NCBI RefSeq assembly: GCF_042100115.1
Contig: NC_091273.1
Coordinates: 5,019,792 to 5,083,791 of the forward strand
Source: Alternaria dauci
Taxonomy: Eukaryota > Ascomycota > Dothideomycetes > Pleosporales > Pleosporaceae
Length of the DNA stretch: 64,000 nucleotides
Direction of reading: 5' to 3'
The position numbers were made by a program, and so were the translations under genes. Below the pieces are notes generated by a model. The model searched no databases and had not been told where the DNA came from. It was given only the letters and a program-made list of their open reading frames with translations. Shown in pieces: positions 25,252 to 37,002 of the stretch; the stretch's first letter is position 1; the number at the start of each line of letters is the position of its first letter.

Positions 25252-25710
25252 TTATATATTCTCTTCTAACTCTCTATTAATAAAGTTATAATATTCTACT
25301 TCTAATACTATAGTAGAAAGGAGTTCTCTTTTTTCTAAAATACTATTATTTACTATAGATACGTAGTAGAAGGTCTTAATACTTTTATAATAAATAATTA
25401 AAAAATAACTCTTTATTTTAAAAGTCTTAGCTCTAGATAGTAAGTATATAGTTAAGCTATCTAGCTTAGTAATATCTACTAAGAAGCCTAGATAGCCTAT
25501 AACTTTATTACTAGGCTTATATCTTATATTATAAGCTTTCCTTCCTACTATAAACGTAGAAATAAGATTATTATCTTTAAAAGTAGATTTTATAAACGTA
25601 TTTACATCTTTTAACTCTTTTTTATAAGAAAATAACTTATTATTTCTCTTATTAAGATAAGAAAGGTTATTACTATTTTTAGAAAATATTTTCTCTATAT
25701 ATATATATTA
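25252..25710 (-). pseudogene. open coding-like remnant in RIP DNA, unknown
   Basis: About 150 codons stay open on the - strand in very AT-rich sequence, ending TAA 25254-25252. The frame has protein-like composition (for example RKAYNIRYKPSNKVIGYLGF at about 25560-25500 and blocks rich in Ile, Tyr, Lys and Leu). There is no ATG, as expected when TG is converted to TA. It is probably a piece of a transposon protein. I do not recognise it, and chance openness in a TG-free sequence is possible. Confidence 0.35.
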
Positions 25711-26079
25711 GTATAACGTATATAGAAATAGAAGAAGAATAATATACCTAAAGAGTATTTTATTATTATTAATATAAGATATTAGAATATATCCTTAATA
25801 GAATAGAGAGAAGAGTATAAGAAAGTAAAGATAAAGAGTTAGATATATCTTCTATTTATACTTAGAATATCTATACTTTATAATTATTTACTAAGCTTAA
25901 AAGAGGATTAATTTTAATAATAAATACTAGTATTACTATGTCTTTACTCTAGACTCTTCTATTACGTCCTTTTTATAAATAAAAACCTAATTAGTATTAT
26001 ATTACTATAAAGAATATACTATAGAGGTAAACAGTATAACTAGCATAGGGTTAGAGGTAAGAGAGTAGCTATAGAGGTC

Positions 26080-26905
26080 TACCCCTAGGGGTAAGATAGT
26101 ATCTATAGAGTACTACCCTTAGGGGCGAGATAGTAGGCGTAGAGTGCTGCCCCCAGGGGCGAGATAGTAGGCGCGGGTTGCTGCAAGTTACTGCAAGTTG
26201 CTACCCCCGGGGGCGAGATAGTAGGCGTAGAGTGCTGCCCCCAGGGGCAAGATAGTAGCCGTAGAGTGCTGCCCCCGGGGGCGAGATAGTAGCCGTAGAG
26301 TGCTGCCCCCAGGGGCGAGATAGTAGCCGTAGAGTGCTGCCCCCAGGGGCGAGATAGTAGCCGTAGAGTGCTGCCCCCGGGGGCGAGATAGTAGCCGTAG
26401 AGTGCTGCCCCCGGGGGCGAGATAGTAGCCGTAGAGTGCTGCCCCCAGGGGCGAGATAGTAGCCGTAGAGTGCTACCCCCGGGGGCGAGATAGTAGCCGT
26501 AGAGTGCTGCCCCCGGGGGCGAGATAGTAGCCGTAGAGTGCTACCCCCAGGGGCGAGATAGTAGCCGTAGAGTGCTGCCCCCAGGGGCGAGATAGTAGCC
26601 GTAGAGTGCTGCCCCCGGGGGCGAGATAGTAGCCGTAGAGTGCTGCCCCCGGGGGCGAGATAGTAGCCGTAGAGTGCTGCCCCCAGGGGCGAGATAGTAG
26701 CCGTAGAGTGCTGCCCCCGGGGGCGAGATAGTAGCCGTAGAGTGCTGCCCCCGGGGGCGAGATAGTAGCCGTAGAGTGCTGCCCCCGGGGGCGAGATAGT
26801 AGCCGTAGAGTGCTGCCCCCGGGGGCGAGATAGTAGGCGTAGAGTGCTGCCCCCAGGGGCGAGATAGTAGCCGCGGATTGCCGTAAGGTGCTGCCCTTGG
26901 GGGCG
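26080..26905. repeat. 34-bp GC-rich array at left end of island, copy 1 (about 24 units)
   Basis: Each unit carries the palindrome CCCCCGGGGG (or CCCCCAGGGG) followed by CGAGATAGTAGCC and GTAGAGTGCTG. The first two units (about 26080-26135) are converted toward TA (CCCCTAGGGGTAAG, ATCTATAGAGTACTA), a RIP-like edge. One interruption at about 26172-26200 has GTTGCTGCAAGTTACTGCAAGTTGC, linking this array to the other arrays of the island. It ends at about 26905, 160 bases before the first gene, so it may double as its upstream region. Confidence 0.9.
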
Positions 26906-27066
26906 AGAGTGACTAACACTCACCGCTAGACTTACAGCGGCCTATGCAAGAATAGACGGCTTCTCGCCTACTTATACCTTGTGTAGTACCTCTCTATTGC
27001 TTTCTTACCTTCTCTTATCTCTTTTCCACTTACCTTAGTTTCTGTGTTCTTTCTAACAACGTTGCA

Positions 27067-29334
27067 ATGAAGCGCCCTCTAGCAAACGTTTTAACCAAAA
27101 ACAGCAAACGGCAGCGTACGAATGATCCAGAGATTGAAGAGACAACTCCTATCCACGAACAAGCTGCGCCATACCTACTCGCTATAGCGAAGTTTCCAAT
27201 CGATGCGCTTAGCGCAGAATGGAGTTTTGGTGTCAATAGGTCTATTGACACAGCACACCAGCGCCGCCTCTGCGAGATCTTTAACGAAACTGGTATTCTT
27301 CGACGAGACCCTAGCCACCAACTGCAGATTGCCTGTTCTAAGGAACACGTAGAGCAGATGCTTCATCATCTGAAGGTGGAATTGCCAGCTCAGAGCACAG
27401 TTACTTCTGCCACGTTTGCGGATAAGGAAGGATTGGAATGGCCGTCGTTCAAGAGCTGGAAAAGCGTGACTGGAGGGACAGCGGAACTTATTACGGGTCA
27501 CCATCGTGTAGAGGCATTCAAAGAGTATCTTCGCCTTCGGCAGTTAGGAGAAGAGGAGAGGTGGTGGGTGTGCCGCATCTACGATAAAGGCGGGTGCCCC
27601 TTAACGCGCGTACTGTGAACAACAGCCCCTAACCTTTTTAGACACGCTACCACCAGACACTCGTGTTAAACTTCGGGCGAATCGGGCCGATATTACGCTC
27701 CCTGACAATCATGGCCAGATATGGTCCGAGTTAACCAGCCTGTTCTGCACAAACGCCAATCTCTTTCAAGGCTCAAGCAAGTCAGTTGAGAAAGAGATGA
27801 GAGAGCATCTTCAGCTTAGTAGCCGCGTCAAGTTCCCAATACGGCGGCTAGTTACCCTGTGGAGAAATCAAAACTGGCAGCCCCTGCTTACGCGTTGGTG
27901 TTCTACCGCAATTGGGCAGGCAACGTTTAATCTCTCCACTTTTGAGTGGATGGCTAGTTGTCGGATAGATGACGTATGTGTAACCCGCCGCCGAAATACT
28001 CTGACCTGTCTTGCTAATCTACTGTCTAGCATTGGTTCGCTGCGTTTGAGAACGTACTTCGCATCTCTACATCTATTCGAAAGCAGTATGGGGTTGACGC
28101 CAGTTTAGCAGACTGGAACACGCTAGCTAGCCTGCCCCAGGCACGAAGTCCCCATGACGTACAAGACCTGTTCTACCCTGGCGAGGAGTTAGACAAGGAT
28201 CCTGGCCCTTCCCATACGCGCCGGCAGGGCTTCTTCCCAACTCTAAGCAATGAGGCCTACCATGCGCTATACTCCACTGTACTTTCAAAGCCCACACACA
28301 CGTACACAAACATCCTCGCTCTCTTAAAAACCCCGAAGAAAGAGGGGAAGCTTATGAGGAGTATTATGACCCACGTCAGCCAATGGGTAAACAGCGGATC
28401 CGCCAAGGTGTCTGACAGCGACAACAACAAACCCGCACTGCGGAAGTATCTAGTGCCCGTGCTGCAGAGCAGGCATGCCGGCCAGGCTGATCAAAAATCT
28501 CTTGACCTCCAACAAGAAGTACTGCAACACGTACAGCAAAATGCGGAAGCATTCACAAGCTCTATACTAGACCGCTATATTGACGAGTACCCAAGTGCAG
28601 AGATCAAGAACTACGGCGCACGCTTCCAGCATAAGGTGTGGAGAGAACTGCTGTCAATTGTGACCAGTTTCACAGGGCCAACCTTGCACAACAAGCACTT
28701 GGCGTGCCTAATTCAAAGCGATACCTACATAGCGCGAACGCCTACAATCGCACAAATCGCGTGTGATGCTATCTGTCAGGTCCCTGAAGTCGTCAACGAA
28801 CCTGCGCTCCAGTCTACTAGGGCAGCAAACGACTTGCTAGAGACAATTCAGGTCGCAATCACTGAATGGATGTCTAGACACACTCTAGAAGACTCTGATA
28901 ATACAAGTCAAGAGGTTCCGCTGCCCGCAAGGCACTCTAACGCCGAGTCTAGCAGAGAGAGAGAGCTCAATCTGACAGTCTCTGAAGCGGCACGTAGCGT
29001 TTCAGCACGGTCGAGTTCGGACCAGCTTACCCCAGAGCTAATTTCTCACCCCTCAACTGAGCCGCGCATACCCAAGGCATCCCAGCAGACCAAAGTTCAA
29101 AACAGGGGGATTGAGGACTTGAGTCTAAGCGACCTTGCTGCAGCCCGAGAGAAACACCGTCAGAAACGCACCCTTAGCGACCAGGTAGCTGTAAAGGGCA
29201 GTGCTTCTCTAAGCGAAAAGACCCGAAAGAAACACCGTAAGAAACACACCCTTGGCGACCAGGTAGCTGTAGAGGGCAGTGCTTCTCCAAGCGAAAAGAC
29301 TCGACAGAAACAACGAGGGGCTTGGAGGAAGTAA
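27067..29334 (+). CDS. ParB-like domain protein, island gene 1 (copy 1)
   Basis: The model has three exons: 27067-27589, 27642-27973 and 28030-29334 (719 aa). Intron 2 is GTATGT...GCTAATC...CTAG. Intron 1 (27590-27641) would be of GC-AG type (AAAG/GCGGGT, branch CCTAACC, TTTTTAG). It is the join I found that keeps a continuous conserved stretch (IYDKDTLPPDTRVKLRANR). Residues about 35-190 resemble a ParB/sulfiredoxin-like fold, with ELITGHHRVEAFKEYL at about 139-154 in place of the usual GxxRxxA box. The middle (about 190-450) is helical. The C-terminal part is Ser-rich and basic, with a 26-residue repeat (about 645-712, TLSDQVAV/TLGDQVAV) and likely nuclear. ParB-like folds bind DNA or cleave/hydrolyse nucleotides; which applies here is unknown. 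A gap of 158 bases separates it from the next gene on the same strand. Confidence 0.75.
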
Positions 29335-29492
29335 TCCGTATCTGACCCTAGCCCTAACCCAATAGACACTGTTCCTCTCCTCTTTCCTCTGCACTGGATA
29401 TTGTGATTCTCGATCATCATCTATCGATCTACCCTACAAGATCCTCAGCCCTTAGCCAACGTACTATTTTATATAATACTGTTCTTATCATC

Positions 29493-32400
29493 ATGTCTTT
29501 AGATCTTGCACAACAAAACGATAGCGATTACGATAACAGCAGTGCTGGAGAGGAGGACGGCCTGTACCAAGATGTGCAACCTGATGAGCACGATAGAGAA
29601 CCTGACGAGCATGATGGAGAAGAATACCACGAGAGCAGCCTTGGGGACGAAGACGCAATAGCGAATAATCAACTTACCTGGGCTATTGACCACAGCGGAG
29701 GTGACCACCGACTACCTGGTGAGTTTAAGAGCATCCTACTTGTACGCATATAGTAACTACGTAGTAGTGAAGGGATTTATCAAGATGATAGACAGCCCCG
29801 AATTTAACGGCAGTAAGGCTATTGGAATGCTGCAGAAGCGATACACGATAGACTACGGATCGAGGCGCGTTGGGTCCCGACCAGCCAAGCCTGAGGACAA
29901 ATTTATCCCTGAGTTCCACCTCGACCTTATCATTATCATCGGCCGGCCGCTCCAACCCATTGTGAAGTTCTCTACGTTCTTCGACCACGTAACAATCAGC
30001 TTTAAACACTGGCGAGCTCCATACAGCGCTAAACACAGCCACGGACTGTCGTTTGATATGGAGCATCGTACCTTCCGTCTTGCAAAGGGTGGAACGCGCG
30101 AATCTTGGTTTATTGTTATGCACCCTGTCGATAGCACAGTAGACCCTCTTCTGTCAGGCAGCGAACGTCGCAAACGCCGCGAGAAGGCGTCTGAGCACAG
30201 CGCTCTCAAACCCTCCCATGCCCTGTTCCTTACGTCGTACATTAAGAAAGTCTTCCTTACAGGCGTATTACTTGGAGAGGGTGTTGAGGCTTCTTGGAAA
30301 TTGGATGGACCCCAGTCGCAATCGATCTCAATCGTCAAGTGGGAAACGTTCCAGGAGCAGTTCATGGAAGGGTGGCCAGAGTACGTGCGCAAGAACACGC
30401 AGGATCCGTTCTGGACTGAGAACCTGCCAGCGTTCCATGCGTATGACTACGGGCAGAACCTTCCAATTGAGTTGTCTACTGAGCAACTCAATAGTCTGCC
30501 TAAGGAAACCCGGTTGCGCCCTGATGACGAGACGTCTGACTCTGATGACGAGACGTCTGACTCTGATGACGAGACGTCTGACTCTGATAGCGAGACGTCT
30601 GATTCTGGGAATGATTTGTCAAACTCTGGGAATGATTTACCAAACTCTCAGAATGATTTATCTAACTCTGAAGACGCGGCGGCTAGGTCCGAAGGCGGCG
30701 CAGAGGGGGCTACGCCCCCACAGAGCGGTACACAAACAGGCGATCCAATTCCCCCGCCGCACGACCATCAACAGCCGTTTGATAACTACACACAGGATCT
30801 TCTACGCGCACTAGAGGACAAGTATAGACTGGAGAGCATTGAGACGGTCTCCTACGCGCTAGCGGTCGACATCCACTCAATAGCATCTTCCAACCTCCCT
30901 AACGCCTCTAATGACGTCGGTGTCATTCTCGCACCTGCGCGCTGCCTCCTTGCCAATCGCAACAACGTTGTTCGCCAATACCAACACCCGCGCGACTTTA
31001 CCTTCTACCCTCTTGCCTTCCATCCATCGTACGGCAACTTCTCCTCCGCGCAGCCCCCAGCATTCCTACGCGACAACGTGCTCGCTGTAATGGAGGACAA
31101 CATGAGCTATCAGAACAACGGTGCGAGCGTGTTGACTAGTGGTTATTTTCAGGCGTACTCCAACATTAAGCGAACTATACGCCATAGCCCCGGCAACTTA
31201 CTTGCTACCAAGGGCATTGCCACGGCTGCCCTGACGCTGCCAGATCAGGATGGCAACCTAAACCCTCGGGTAGCGGCGAAGCGGCAGCGTTTACTGCGGA
31301 AATTGCGAGGCGAACAGACTCCTGATAACCCTACGTCTTCCCAACCGTTCGCTCGCGAGCAACAGCGGATTAAAGCCGCTATAAAGGAAGAACTGTACGC
31401 GTTTAGGATGGAGCAAGTTCTGTCTGTGCAGGTGTCGCAGTTAGCTGACGGTCAACGGAATTTTGCGACAGTGCTTCAACCTATCCTCCAGCTAATCCGG
31501 TACTTCTCGCTGGAACAACCTACCTACATTGATGTCCTCTTCGCGTTCAAAGAACGCATCTTTCCAAAGGTTCTCTCCTCCTTTGCTAGTCTGTTCGCGC
31601 ACGCATCAGACGAGTTTTATCGTCGCTTCAAGGCTGCTGGCTCTAAAGGGCTGCCTTTTGCCCTAGCGGAAGGTGTGGCCGCATTCGATCGCCTTGGCAG
31701 CTACTGCTTTACTGGGTTCCCCCGGTCTTTAGTGGGCTCAGTGCTCGGGCCTCTCTGCACCATAGAAAGCATTGAGCAGGGTGGGTGGCCGTTTATCGAC
31801 CCCAACATGCTCAATCTGCAAGGCAGTGGCCATGCTAACCTAGTGCGTTGGCCGCGCATGGACAATGGACGACCTATTATGATGCACGTTGCTTCCATTC
31901 GCCACCACTATGGGCCCCAGGTTGCCGCTTATTGTCACAGCGAGGTATGGTTCCGTGAGCTTGGTGGGCTCACAGGTAAAGGGCCTCGTGGCGCAGAAGA
32001 GTTCCTAGTAGAGGTGCTCGAAGAGATGTGGAAGCCGCAGACAATCGCTTTCGTAACACACCAATTCTATCGCGCTCTGAACAAGGGCGGACGGGGCAAT
32101 GCTCAAAGCGTAAGCCTAACAACACTGCAGGCACGACAGGAGGCGCAAGAGCAGGTGACGCGTTGGGCTGAAAGCGAGCACCCCTTCTCTGCAGGGTTCG
32201 TGCAATTAGCGTTTCAAATATCAGCCGCTAACACAGTACAGGGAGTACGAGTCGATCTTTCCTGTCTTTTATCCAGAAGCGACTTCGGGTTTGAGAAGCC
32301 AGACGCGACGCGACTTTGCGCAAGAGCTCTACTGGGAGTGTGTTAACAGCCATGGCCAATCTAGTAGCTACCTCTTTTCAAAGAACGCGAGCTGGTTCAC

Positions 32401-33368
32401 TGTGTTACGCGCTGCCGTGCAACACGCCAGGGCCAAGGCGATGAAGGAGGAATACTGGATCAGCGCCATAATGTCAGCTCTAGCGGCGTGCCGCATTGAC
32501 TGTGTGCCTGGTTCATACCATGGCCGATTGAGCTACCGGAGAATGACGCGGCTAGTCGGTAACGTTCCGGCCCCATCCGCTATAGCGGCGAGACCGGGCA
32601 GCCTCAAGCGGGCAGCGATTGAGGCAGTACACCAAGCAAAGCGGCGCTCGCAAACAAAGAGTACTATCGACTTTGGTTGCCAAATCCCTTTTAACGCCAT
32701 CCCGCCGCTAGTTGAAAAAGGTTTTCAGCAGTTGGACGGCCAGTTCTCAAAGTCCGGCATGAATCAGAAGGTTCGTGAACACTACCACAGAGCACGTCAG
32801 TGCCTCATCGAGTGCTTAGGTCAGCCAAAATGCGATCTAATGCTCATGTTGGTGTTAACCCTTGCATCCTCTTCAGCTACCCCTACTGTAGCGGTGAATG
32901 CGACTGAGTTTTCCAAAGGACCAACCAAGAACTCTGAAATGTTTGCGGCCGCCTTGGTAACAAGAATGCTCTGGTCTCTTCGACCAGATTACTTCCCGTC
33001 GGAGGAAGACGATGGTTGGGTGCTTTCGGTACGGGAGATGACGAAGAAGATTGGTAAGACTTCCCTAAGAGAGGCCCTTTTCCCAAGTAAGAAGCATTGC
33101 TAACATAGTACTATCTGGGGTAGAGCACAAAGGTTGCAACAACCGCTTCCTTCGACAACTGCAATGGATTCGGGTTACTAGTGGGCGTCGAGACTCCCCA
33201 AGGAACAGCGACATAGCGATCAACTATGATTCCGTTCTTGAGAAGAGACGTACAGAGTTAATGCGACTACGGAGCGATGCTAAAGGTTTTATTCAATGCG
33301 TGTTTGGTAGTTCTGATTATGCATGGGTTGACCGATGTCATACTATTATACAGGAGTCCCCAGTGTAG
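29493..33368 (+). CDS. large orphan protein, island gene 2 (copy 1)
   Basis: The model has four exons: 29493-29718, 29768-32195, 32242-33053 and 33109-33368 (about 1241 aa). Intron 1 (GTGAGT, acceptor TAG at 29764 or 29767, both in frame) and intron 3 (GTAAGA...GCTAACATAG, 33054-33108) are clear. Intron 2 rests on a frame change and the branch GCTAACA; its donor is weak (32196 GTTCGT, or 32200 GTGCAA with acceptor 32236). ATG 29493 follows a TATTTTATATAATA box by about 12-28 bases. The N-terminus is acidic. The middle has four DDETSDS-type heptads followed by four GNDLSNS-type heptads (about residues 345-400). The rest is a long helical region with no motif I recognise. It has no membrane segment or signal peptide. 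The copy at 54253-58128 is broken by a stop. Confidence 0.75.
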
Positions 33369-34008
33369 AGTAAGCTATTATAGCTTCCACTATAATTTTA
33401 CATCTTCTCTCCTATAAAACACGTATATACTATATACATCTTCTATCCTATACAGCTTTTGAAGAGATTAATACACGTTACGTAGTGTTATGATTTTTTA
33501 AAATATTTCGTATTAACTGTAAATTCAGAAAAACACCAACCCCAATATTAACCGTACTATCGTTGTCGCATGTAATCCGTTTCTTAATCTTAACTGTGTC
33601 TCTTCTCTACTATTTACATAATTAACGTAATAGTAAAAAGACGCAGGCACTAGAGAATAGAGCCTGCGAAGTCTACATTGCATTAGTGGCTGAAGTAGCA
33701 CAGTGTAGAGGCATCCTGTTACTATTCTCCGCAGGCAAAGGTAATAGCACCTTGCGCGGCAACCTTTAAGGAAAAGAGAGGAAGCCGCTATGTGTTTCGC
33801 TCTTCTTTGTAGTTATTTGTAGATTTGTAGCCTGCGGTGTTGTTGACTTATCTGTATCGCAATACGACAGCAGCTTCCTAGCAGGCTGTAATCGTCGAGA
33901 GCCACGGTACAGCCGGTGACTTAGACGACAGACCTAGCCTAACACTAAATTGGCAAGCTTCCGCAACACGGACGCATACACCCCACCTGCTAATAAGCAC
34001 CGCTATGA
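33369..34008. other. convergent intergenic region between island genes 2 and 3
   Basis: No gene is seen. An AT-rich stretch (33400-33540) probably holds 3' ends and polyadenylation signals of gene 2. At 33634-33650 there is AAAAAGACGCAGGCAC, nearly the same as AAAAGACGCAAGCAC at about 48131-48145 downstream of the SF1 helicase gene. A small hairpin (AAAGGT...ACCTTT) lies at about 33737-33768. Confidence 0.5.
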
Positions 34009-35999
34009 CTAGCAACTCTCGTCTACCTCACTACTTCCGTAGAGTGTCGCTAGAAGCTCAGCATTGTGCTCTTCGAGCCCATCACTCTTTTTCCGCAGCG
34101 CATAGTTCAGGGTCGTCAGGTAACCCGGTTTATTGTTCAACCTATAGGGCTTACAGGACAGAATAATTCAAGTACCGACATCTGTCGCAATGGCGCCGGC
34201 GATGCCGGGATACTTTCCGATGCGTCAGAATCAGTGTCATCTTCGGCTTCGCTGTCTGGAATCTCTGTTAACCCCACCGCCGTAGCTAGCGCATTCGCTT
34301 CAATGCTAAGCCTCTCCTTTCCAGCAATCGGCGCACCAGTAATTCCATCCGGCCCTAGCCAGGCTTCGAGGGCCCTGCTTGCCGTGCAAATTTCCGGCCG
34401 TTCGCGCTTCACTAGCTCAAGAAAAACATCGCGCTGGTTCTTCCGCAGCACACGCTCGAGCCAATGGTTTGAGACCTCTTCGTGGGGTATGAGCAGCAGC
34501 GATCCCCAGCCTAGAGCTTGAACTATGTCGAACCATCGTGTCGCTCGCTTTAGGCGGTAACGAAAGGCTGCGTGGTCAGATTTAGATGGTGATTGGCAAA
34601 CCAGATGGACCAAATATGTGATAGCCTCTGTTCGTGCCTGGCCCTTCCCGTACCTGTTGCGAGTTCTGTCGTTACTGGCTAGACGATCAGCGACCTGGAT
34701 TTCGTCGACCTTGCGAGCGTACGCCTTCCCTAGCAAAGCGAAAGCCCAGCGAGTGCCAATGTTTACAGCTGCAAGCATCGTCTCGTACCGTGTGCACATG
34801 TCCCAGGCAAAGCAGAATGCATTGTCGGCATCAGTATGAAGTGTTGCGCTACTATCCACTGACTGCGACATTTGCGTCTGGGTAAGAACATAACGATCTA
34901 CTGGTTTTACCAAGAACGGCGTGCCCTGTTTCCGCCAATTATGCAGGAACTGCGCAGCGCTGTACTGCGAGGTTGCATTTCCAAAAGCACGCGCTTTTGC
35001 TAGCATGCTGCAGGCAGTATAGTAGGGTGTTGGCGAGGCTGTATAGAAATCAGCATCTTCCGCGACTTTTTGCTTGAAGATCCAAGAGATCGTCGGCTCA
35101 TCGTCTGGCGCAATGCTGCCGTACGCCATACGTTCCTGCGCAGGCATCTTCTCAGGCGGTTCCTTTAAGCCTATCGCCTCGAGCTTTATTACACGCGATC
35201 TTTCTAGCTTTCTTGTACGCCGTAGCTCTGCAAGACGATTCTTGTTTGTAACTGTTGCGGACCTCTTTACGGATAGAGGCGTCGTCGCACTCTGGTTTTC
35301 GCTGTCCTCGTCGCTTGTTCCGCGCTCGTGTCCCCCCTCCGCTCTAGCTGTGTCTTTGCCAGCGTGTACTGTCATAGTGTTGACTTCGCTAGCCCTAGCC
35401 GTCGATTCGTCCGCGCTGTCCTCCTGTATTGCTAGGCGGTTTAAGCTGTTGGCACGGATCTCGCTGCGAATAGGCGATGAGGAGGCTGGACGTTTACGGT
35501 ACGGCACAAGGTCGCCTGTAGCCCTCTGTGCTGATGGCGGTATGCTATCGTCCTTGTCTGAGTCTATAGCCATGCGGTCCTCCGCGATGCCTTCCGTTGG
35601 CGTCATTAGCCGCGCTGTAGTTAAGTTTCTAGGCTCTAGAGACTTACTACTAGCAAAGTCCATAGCAGCGCTTGTGAGACGCCCCCAATTTTCTGCGTCA
35701 AGTGTGCTGGCACCCAGCGTCTCTTTCAGCAGCCATATCGCATCTAGTGTCGAGTGGGCTATGAAAACCGGCTTGCACGCTTCGTCGTCGCCTACTTCTG
35801 GAACGATCCATCCCGCGTATCGTACATCGCCTGGTACACGGCATGGTTCTGCGAGACGACGCGCAAGAAATCTGCTGTAGGACGGGTTAGGTGGGCTGTA
35901 TGCTAAGTTGTTAGCGACTGTAGCGTCCCACTGTGCAGGAAAGCCTCTTCCGCTGTGTTTATCCTGACAATGGTCACTATCGAGCTGTAACTGATCCAT
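34009..35999 (-). CDS. orphan protein, island gene 3 (copy 1)
   Basis: ATG 35999 opens a 620-codon frame to TGA 34139-34137. A possible last intron (34154-34087, donor GTAAGC, phase 0) would join CP/SDGLEEHNAELLATLYG and end at TAG 34011-34009, giving 640 aa; its acceptor AAAAAG is weak. The N-terminal 120 residues contain a compact Trp/Pro-rich block (AGWIVPEVGDDEA). Residues about 150-290 are low-complexity, Ser/Asp/Arg-rich and probably disordered with basic nuclear-type signals. Residues about 300-570 form a helical, Trp-rich domain (ISWIFKQKV, HNWRKQGTPFLVKPVDRYV). The tail is acidic. No known family is recognised. It is convergent with gene 2. The second copy at 58769-60759 shows no difference that I noticed. 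Confidence 0.7.
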
Positions 36000-36589
36000 T
36001 TTAGAACCAAGGCTGACGCTCTAAGCCAGCGATTAGTGTGTGGGTAGAAAAGTAGTAAGAATAACAGCAGAGAAAAGAAGACGTGGCATGGAAAGCAGGG
36101 GGCCAGGGCGTGCCGGCAAGGTGCGGCATATAGTCGCACCGACTAACAAGGTAGAGTACGGTCCCTAATCCCAGAAGAGGTCGCGTCCTTGAGTGTAGAA
36201 TACATGTTATTTCTCTTTTTAGAGTGCTATTCTTATATAATATTGAATACTAAAGTTTAGTTGTTGAAGACACGAAAGATCTCAAAGAGGTAGTCCTAGA
36301 TAGGGAGGGTCGCTCTGCCTCGTACATCTAAGAGCGCAGTTCCAAATAATATAACACTAGTATTTGCCTTTAGAGGTGCAGCGTGAAGAAGGTTGGAGCG
36401 CCAGCCCTAAGGTAGTTAAAGCGTCCGAATGTTCCAGCTGCAAGGTTGCGATATGGCTTGGGACGCAAGTTGCCGCAACGGTTGGTTGCCAGCGAGGGCA
36501 AGTTACGCAGAGACCACGGTATGGCTTCATACACCTACTAACACCTTTTGGGCAACTCTCTGGACTGTCCAAGGTACTGCATGACAGAG
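36000..36589. other. upstream region of island gene 3
   Basis: No gene is seen. It holds one isolated unit of the 68-bp repeat (about 36446-36505, GCGATATGGCTTGGGACGC), apart from the main array at 37470-37880. A TTATATAATATTGAATA stretch at about 36233-36249 could be promoter-like. Position 36226 (G) differs from the second copy (A at 60986). Confidence 0.5.
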
Positions 36590-37002
36590 TTGTCAACAAT
36601 CAAGCCAATCAAGCTGGGTGCCCCAGCTTAGCTTGATTAGTGGGTACCTCTACCTCAGCTTAGCTTGATTGGCTTGATGGTTAAAATTAATAAGCTTGGC
36701 TTGTTTAGCTTGATTAGCTTAACAAAATTAATCCCCCTTTCAAGAAGCTTAAAAGGGGATAGTGTAGGGGTATCCTTATATAATCTTATCACCACGTGAT
36801 CTTATCACCACGTGACCTTACTTACTTACTTTAACCTTCTTTATAGAGTATTAATTCTATCAAGCCAATCAAGCCAAACAATCAAGCTAGCTTATAGTAG
36901 CTTGGCTTAATTGATTTATACCTCTACTCTAGCTTGGCTTGATTGATACGCCAGCTTGATGCCCCAGCTTGATAGCGATCAAGCTGGCTTGATTGTTGAC
37001 AA
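36590..37002. repeat. 413-bp foldback (MITE-like) element
   Basis: Terminal inverted repeats TTGTCAACAATCAAGCCA (36590-36607) and its complement (36985-37002) enclose many copies of AATCAAGC/GCTTGATT on both strands. The whole piece can fold back on itself. There is no coding capacity and no clear target duplication. It lies at the 3' end of a gene fragment whose frame reads straight into the right terminal repeat, so it probably inserted there. The internal part has two CACCACGTGATC-like blocks (36789-36818). It is also present in the second island copy, so it was there before the duplication. Confidence 0.75.

Larger units (their letters stand above)
23167..26015. other. AT-rich RIP-mutated DNA left of the gene island
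   Basis: Very TA-rich, with almost no CA/TG. It contains a 104-bp repeat (23424-23735), an inverted pair around 24838-24975 (arms near AATAATTCTTTAGTTTTAGT), and an open frame remnant on the - strand at 25252-25710. A stretch at about 24150-24310 resembles 49430-49575 in the spacer between the two island copies, in the same orientation. I cannot assign these relics to a named transposon family. Confidence 0.65.

Noticed and set aside
26201..26923. Open frames of 148-240 codons on the - strand across the 34-bp array (and 50733-51683)
   Set aside because: A 34-bp period shifts frame at each unit, so a stop-free unit gives long open frames in several frames at once. The products are pure repeats and differ in length between copies.
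29340..29362. Telomere-like CCCTAGCCCTAACCC
   Set aside because: Too short and irregular to be a telomere remnant; it lies between two genes.
34066..35880. Open frames of 151 and 268 codons on + opposite island gene 3
   Set aside because: They mirror the long - strand frame, which has an ATG and sensible composition.
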